Below, piece by piece: positions 57,256 through 60,274 of a stretch of DNA of 60,274 nt (position 1 is the first letter of the stretch; each line of letters opens with the position of its first letter). Source of the stretch: Bacillota bacterium (GTDB taxonomy: Bacteria > Bacillota > Clostridia > Christensenellales > CAG-138); contig JAEYSE010000130.1 in assembly GCA_023435025.1 (NCBI GenBank), forward strand, positions 1 through 60,274, in the 5' to 3' direction. Under the pieces are notes generated by a model that saw only the letters and a program-made list of their open reading frames with translations, searched no databases and had not been told where the DNA came from. Position numbers and translations under genes: made by a program.

Positions 57256-58497
57256 ATGACATTACGCGAACAGGCTGCCGCTGCAAAAAAAGCCTCTTAC
57301 GCAATGCTGACGCTGTCCGCTCCCGTGCGGGACGCAGCGCTCCACGCAATGGCGGAGGCGCTTGTTGCGAGCACGGCTTCTATTTTAGAGAAAAATGAGT
57401 TGGACGTAGCCGCCGCTCGCGCCACCGGAAAGCCGGAGGCTATGCTGGACAGGCTGCGTTTGGACGAGAAGCGCATATTGGGCATGGCGAACGGCTTAAT
57501 GAAAGTTGCGGCCCTGCCTGACCCCATCGGTGGAGAGGACTTTATCGTAAAACGACCCAACGGCCTCGCCATAGGCAAACGGCGCGTGCCGCTCGGGGTC
57601 ATCGGCATCATATATGAGGCTCGTCCGAACGTGACATCGGATGCTGTAGGCTTATGCGTCAAATCTGGCAACGCCGTGCTGCTGCGCGGCGGATCGGAGG
57701 CCATACGTTCCAATTCCGCCGTAACGGACGTCATTGCCCGTGCGGCATACGCGGCGGGCCTGCCCGAAGGCTGCATACAGCTTGTGCGGGATACGTCGCG
57801 CGAAACGGCCACGGAAATGATGCGCTTGAACGGCTACCTTGACGTGCTCATTCCCCGCGGGGGCGCAACGTTGATCCGCTCGGTGGTCCAGAACGCCACG
57901 GTTCCTGTCATCGAAACGGGGTTGGGCAACTGCCACACCTATATTGACGACACGGCTAATGTGGAAATGGCAAAAAACATCGCATATAACGCCAAGGTCT
58001 CCCGCCCCGCTGTGTGCAATTCCATGGAAACGCTGCTGGTGCAAAAAGACATGGCAGAAAAGAACCTTTCCCAAATCGTTGCCCCCATGTTGGAGCGCGG
58101 CGTGGAACTAAGGGGCTGCCCGCGCGCCTGTGCGCTGCTTCCGGGTATCAAGGAAGCCACAGAGGAAGACTGGGCCACGGAATATGACGATTATATCCTT
58201 GCGCTCAAGGTCGTGGATACGCTGGATGAAGCCATCTCGCATATCAACCGGTACGGCACCCGGCACAGCGAGTGCATCGTCACCAACGATTATCAAAGCG
58301 CGGAGCGCTTTTTGAACGAAGTGGATGCTGCAGCCGTATACGTAAACGCCTCCACGCGCTTTACGGACGGCGAAGAGTTCGGCTTTGGAGCGGAAATCGG
58401 CATCAGCACGCAGAAGCTGCACGCGCGAGGCCCTATGGGGCTCTTTGAACTGACCAGCGTCAAATACATCGTACGGGGGAACGGCCAGATCCGTTAG
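57256..58497 (+). CDS. proA: Gamma-glutamyl phosphate reductase
   Basis: This 413-residue aldehyde-dehydrogenase-superfamily enzyme reduces gamma-glutamyl phosphate to glutamate semialdehyde in proline synthesis. The catalytic cysteine is Cys254 in PAVCNSMETLL, and the family landmarks GVIGIIYEARPNVTSDA, NAVLLRGGSEA and HARGPMGL are present. The length is normal. AGGAGGG precedes the ATG. The partner proB is not adjacent, unlike in many bacteria. A lipoprotein gene follows after only six bases, so readthrough is likely. Confidence 0.96.
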   Translation: MTLREQAAAAKKASYAMLTLSAPVRDAALHAMAEALVASTASILEKNELDVAAARATGKPEAMLDRLRLDEKRILGMANGLMKVAALPDPIGGEDFIVKRPNGLAIGKRRVPLGVIGIIYEARPNVTSDAVGLCVKSGNAVLLRGGSEAIRSNSAVTDVIARAAYAAGLPEGCIQLVRDTSRETATEMMRLNGYLDVLIPRGGATLIRSVVQNATVPVIETGLGNCHTYIDDTANVEMAKNIAYNAKVSRPAVCNSMETLLVQKDMAEKNLSQIVAPMLERGVELRGCPRACALLPGIKEATEEDWATEYDDYILALKVVDTLDEAISHINRYGTRHSECIVTNDYQSAERFLNEVDAAAVYVNASTRFTDGEEFGFGAEIGISTQKLHARGPMGLFELTSVKYIVRGNGQIR

Positions 58498-58503
58498 CCG
58501 CTT

Positions 58504-59262
58504 ATGCTGGATAAAAGATCAGAAAAAACCTATCGGGCGCGCGTTTGTGCAAACAGGCTGCTGTCTGCGTGCGCACTTGTTTTACTGCTGTGTTCAGGCT
58601 GCGCCATGGTTCCCCGGCCCGCTGCGACGCCCGCGCCTGTGCTGGCGGAAACCGTGGAAGAGGAACCGACTAAAACGCCAGTTCCGGAGGAAGAAAACCC
58701 GCTCAACACTTTTTTGAACGGGTTTTATCAGGCGTACGAGCCCCTGGAAGACGCGCTGCGCAAGCTTTCGGAAGAGGACAATTCTGCAATCGACGAAGCG
58801 CTAATGCTTGAAAAGCACATGCTGCGCCTGAAACAACTCTTTGACGCGCAGGCCGCTCTTTTACAGAACCCAAGCGACAAAAAGATATGGGACGGAATAC
58901 TCTTTGGCGGCGTGGAAGGCACGGGCAGCGTTATAAAAACCGCGGACGGCTGCACATTTTCCTGCACGCTTGCGGCAGGCGGTAACATTACGGGAAGTGT
59001 AAAGAAAGACGTTCTTGTTGCGGAGTGGAAGCAGCAGGACGATAGCCTCCGCAGCGGGACGGTCGTCAAGACAAGTACGGGCTATGCCGCTTCCGTGGAA
59101 TGTGAAGGGGAAACTGTATTGCTGCTGATCGAAAATGACGTACTTTTCTTCGGGAAAGGTATGGCCGCCACAGGCGACTACCTTCCCTATGAACGGTGGG
59201 TGGATTGGCGTCTGGAAGGTAGAGAGCTGTCCATCCCAGTCAAAAGTGCATCGGGAGGATGA
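58504..59262 (+). CDS. Lipoprotein of unknown function
   Basis: This 252-residue protein has a signal peptide and lipobox LCSGC (Cys33), followed by a Pro/Glu/Thr-rich linker (about 38-62). A short helical segment (about 63-115) and a beta-rich C-terminal domain (about 125-245) follow. I recognise no family. It begins six bases after proA with no clear ribosome-binding site of its own, which suggests translational coupling, and it overlaps the ribosome-binding region of the next gene. Confidence 0.65.
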   Translation: MLDKRSEKTYRARVCANRLLSACALVLLLCSGCAMVPRPAATPAPVLAETVEEEPTKTPVPEEENPLNTFLNGFYQAYEPLEDALRKLSEEDNSAIDEALMLEKHMLRLKQLFDAQAALLQNPSDKKIWDGILFGGVEGTGSVIKTADGCTFSCTLAAGGNITGSVKKDVLVAEWKQQDDSLRSGTVVKTSTGYAASVECEGETVLLLIENDVLFFGKGMAATGDYLPYERWVDWRLEGRELSIPVKSASGG

Positions 59263-59264
59263 TT

Positions 59265-59777
59265 ATGAACGCAACCATCATCGCCTATTCCAATACCGGC
59301 AACACCGCGGCCTGCGCGCATGCGCTGGCCGATGCGCTTGGTGTGCGGCTCTTTTTTCTGGAAGAAACACGCAAAAGACCGGAGAAGGACTTTGTTGTAG
59401 GCGGCATGCAGGCTACCTTCCATCTGAGTTCAAAATTGAAAGCGCTGCCGGATACAAAAACATCCGAAGTGCTTATTCTTGGTATGCCGGTTTGGGCGGG
59501 GACCACACCGCCTGCAATCAACGCACTGCTTCAAATGCTGGATTGTAAAGAAAAGACGGTGTTTGCGTTTGTTACCAAGGCGGACCCGGCCATGGAAGCG
59601 CCTCAAAAGCTCGTTGACCGACTTAGCGGGCTTGTTGAAAAGCGTGGGGGAACGCTCAAACGGGTGTTTGCCCAGCCGGTAGAGGGGAAGACGCTTGCGC
59701 AGAAGGCGGCGAAAGAGCGTGTGGCGTCCTGGGCGGAGGAAATCCTTGCCGCGCTGCCGCAAAAGACCGTTAAGTAG
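59265..59777 (+). CDS. Flavodoxin-like protein
   Basis: This 170-residue flavodoxin-fold protein has the N-terminal FMN-phosphate loop IIAYSNTGNTAACAHALAD (positions 4-22) and a second flavin loop around LGMPVWAGTTPPAINALLQ (about 71-89), the arrangement of the FldA/WrbA-like and flavodoxin_4-like families. It would carry electrons or act as a small NAD(P)H-linked flavoprotein. The ATG at 59265 has GGAGG six bases upstream; the ATG at 59259 lies in that site and is rejected. It follows the lipoprotein gene directly. Confidence 0.85.
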   Translation: MNATIIAYSNTGNTAACAHALADALGVRLFFLEETRKRPEKDFVVGGMQATFHLSSKLKALPDTKTSEVLILGMPVWAGTTPPAINALLQMLDCKEKTVFAFVTKADPAMEAPQKLVDRLSGLVEKRGGTLKRVFAQPVEGKTLAQKAAKERVASWAEEILAALPQKTVK

Positions 59778-59840
59778 CTTAAGCGCTTTTTATATTCTTT
59801 GATTTTTTGCTCGGTTATGACACCTATCTTTTGGGAATAC

Positions 59841-59862
59841 TTGTGTAAGCAAGCGTACACAA
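59841..59862 (+). promoter_or_regulatory. Hairpin next to the ribosome-binding site of the last gene
   Basis: TTGTGTA (59841-59847) and TACACAA (59856-59862) form a perfect seven-bp stem ending directly before GGAGG. It could influence translation of the DUF2508-like gene or be an operator. Confidence 0.45.
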
Positions 59863-59874
59863 GGAGGATTTCCC

Positions 59875-60274
59875 ATGAGAAAGATTTGGAACCATTACGA
59901 TCCGCTGGATTTTCATGAGGCGGACGAAGAAAGATCCTATTCGCAGGAAACCGGCCCGGTTCCCGTGCCCGCGCCTCGCAAGAAAAGACTGACGCAGCGC
60001 CTGCAGGATTGGCTATTCCGCGCTGAAGAGGAGGAAGGGGTGCAGCTGATGACGGAAATGCCCGCGCCCGCGACGCAGCCGATGCCGGTGATGCCATCAA
60101 CGAGGCGGGAGGATCGCGCTTACCGCGAGCAGGTGCAGCGCGCTTTAGAGGATTGGAAAAAGGCTACGGCCTATTTTGAAAGCGTTTCGGACCCGGAACT
60201 GGTGGATTACGCCGTTTACGGCATGGAAGCCGCGAAGAAGCGCTATATTTATCTTTTGCGCAATGCCGGACACA
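59875..60274 (+). CDS. DUF2508-like protein, partial at window end
   Basis: The frame runs 133 codons from an ATG with GGAGG nine bases upstream and is cut by the window end. The last part, with FESVSDPELVDYAVYGMEAAKKRYIYLLRNA, resembles the DUF2508 (YaaL-like) family of small Firmicutes proteins of unknown function. Here it is preceded by a long charged N-terminal extension (about 95 residues, Pro/Glu/Arg-rich) not usual for that family. A full-length comparison is not possible from this window. Confidence 0.6.
   Translation, partial: MRKIWNHYDPLDFHEADEERSYSQETGPVPVPAPRKKRLTQRLQDWLFRAEEEEGVQLMTEMPAPATQPMPVMPSTRREDRAYREQVQRALEDWKKATAYFESVSDPELVDYAVYGMEAAKKRYIYLLRNAGH

Overview
The window looks like a chromosome segment from an anaerobic, endospore-forming, flagellated member of the Bacillota (class Clostridia). 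The G+C content is moderate (mid-50s % by eye). The evidence is the sporulation genes (a sigH-type sigma factor, spoVB, a bofC-like gene), Gram-positive lipoproteins and Shine-Dalgarno sites, an [FeFe]-hydrogenase, a mrnC-rlmB-sigH order familiar from Firmicutes, and motAB behind a sigma-28 (SigD) type promoter. I saw no tRNA, rRNA, CRISPR array, phage or transposase gene.

Layout. 0.1-1.5 kb: AbrB-type regulator and membrane-anchored alpha/beta hydrolase. 2-10.3 kb: a cyclitol/sugar locus with a DeoR regulator, an IolI-type inosose isomerase, an RbsABC-type importer, a LacI regulator and an IolG-like dehydrogenase, with two LacI-type operators placed on the promoters. 10.6-12.1 kb: araA. 12.6-16.2 kb: a four-domain CoA-disulfide-reductase/rhodanese/TusA/DsrE fusion divergent from a thioredoxin-reductase-like protein that lacks the usual NADPH motifs. 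16.5-27.9 kb: lipid kinase, a DUF4956-VTC-CotH operon, AI-2E family permease, uridine kinase, lipoprotein, phosphohexomutase, radC, sigH. 28.2-31.5 kb: rlmB with a highly repetitive N-terminal tail, a cupin, mrnC, and a ketopantoate-reductase-like gene. 31.6-34.6 kb: a znuACB-zur operon with a perfect 7-1-7 Zur box. 34.8-36.5 kb: motAB. 36.9-41.1 kb: orphan response regulator, small CMD protein, two tandemly duplicated low-complexity genes, a divergent Cys-rich gene, spoVB. 41.2-47.1 kb: stand-alone HydA-type hydrogenase, then a MacB-like ABC exporter operon with a secreted CARDB-like subunit whose 5' part has foreign base composition. 47.2-60.3 kb: mscL, a C_GCAxxG_C_C protein, tyrS, yigZ-like, ilvE, a second CARDB-like membrane protein, DUF2461, a large GT-C-like membrane protein with a PH-domain partner, bofC-like, proA, a lipoprotein, a flavodoxin-like protein and the start of a DUF2508-like gene.

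How the genes work together. The importer, IolI and the IolG-like enzyme form a plausible inositol (or related cyclitol) uptake and first-oxidation module under LacI and possibly catabolite control. The Zur operon is self-contained zinc homeostasis. The three-gene ABC operon is probably an exporter or cell-envelope stress module. The CoADR fusion and its divergent flavoprotein look like sulfane-sulfur or thiol redox handling.

The most unusual features are outside the ordinary genes. At least three families of multi-hairpin intergenic repeats recur across the window. There is a run of five consecutive perfect hairpins at 12.4-12.6 kb, a symmetrical 100-nt palindrome in front of the response regulator, and a tandem duplication of low-complexity genes whose in-frame repeat numbers differ between copies.
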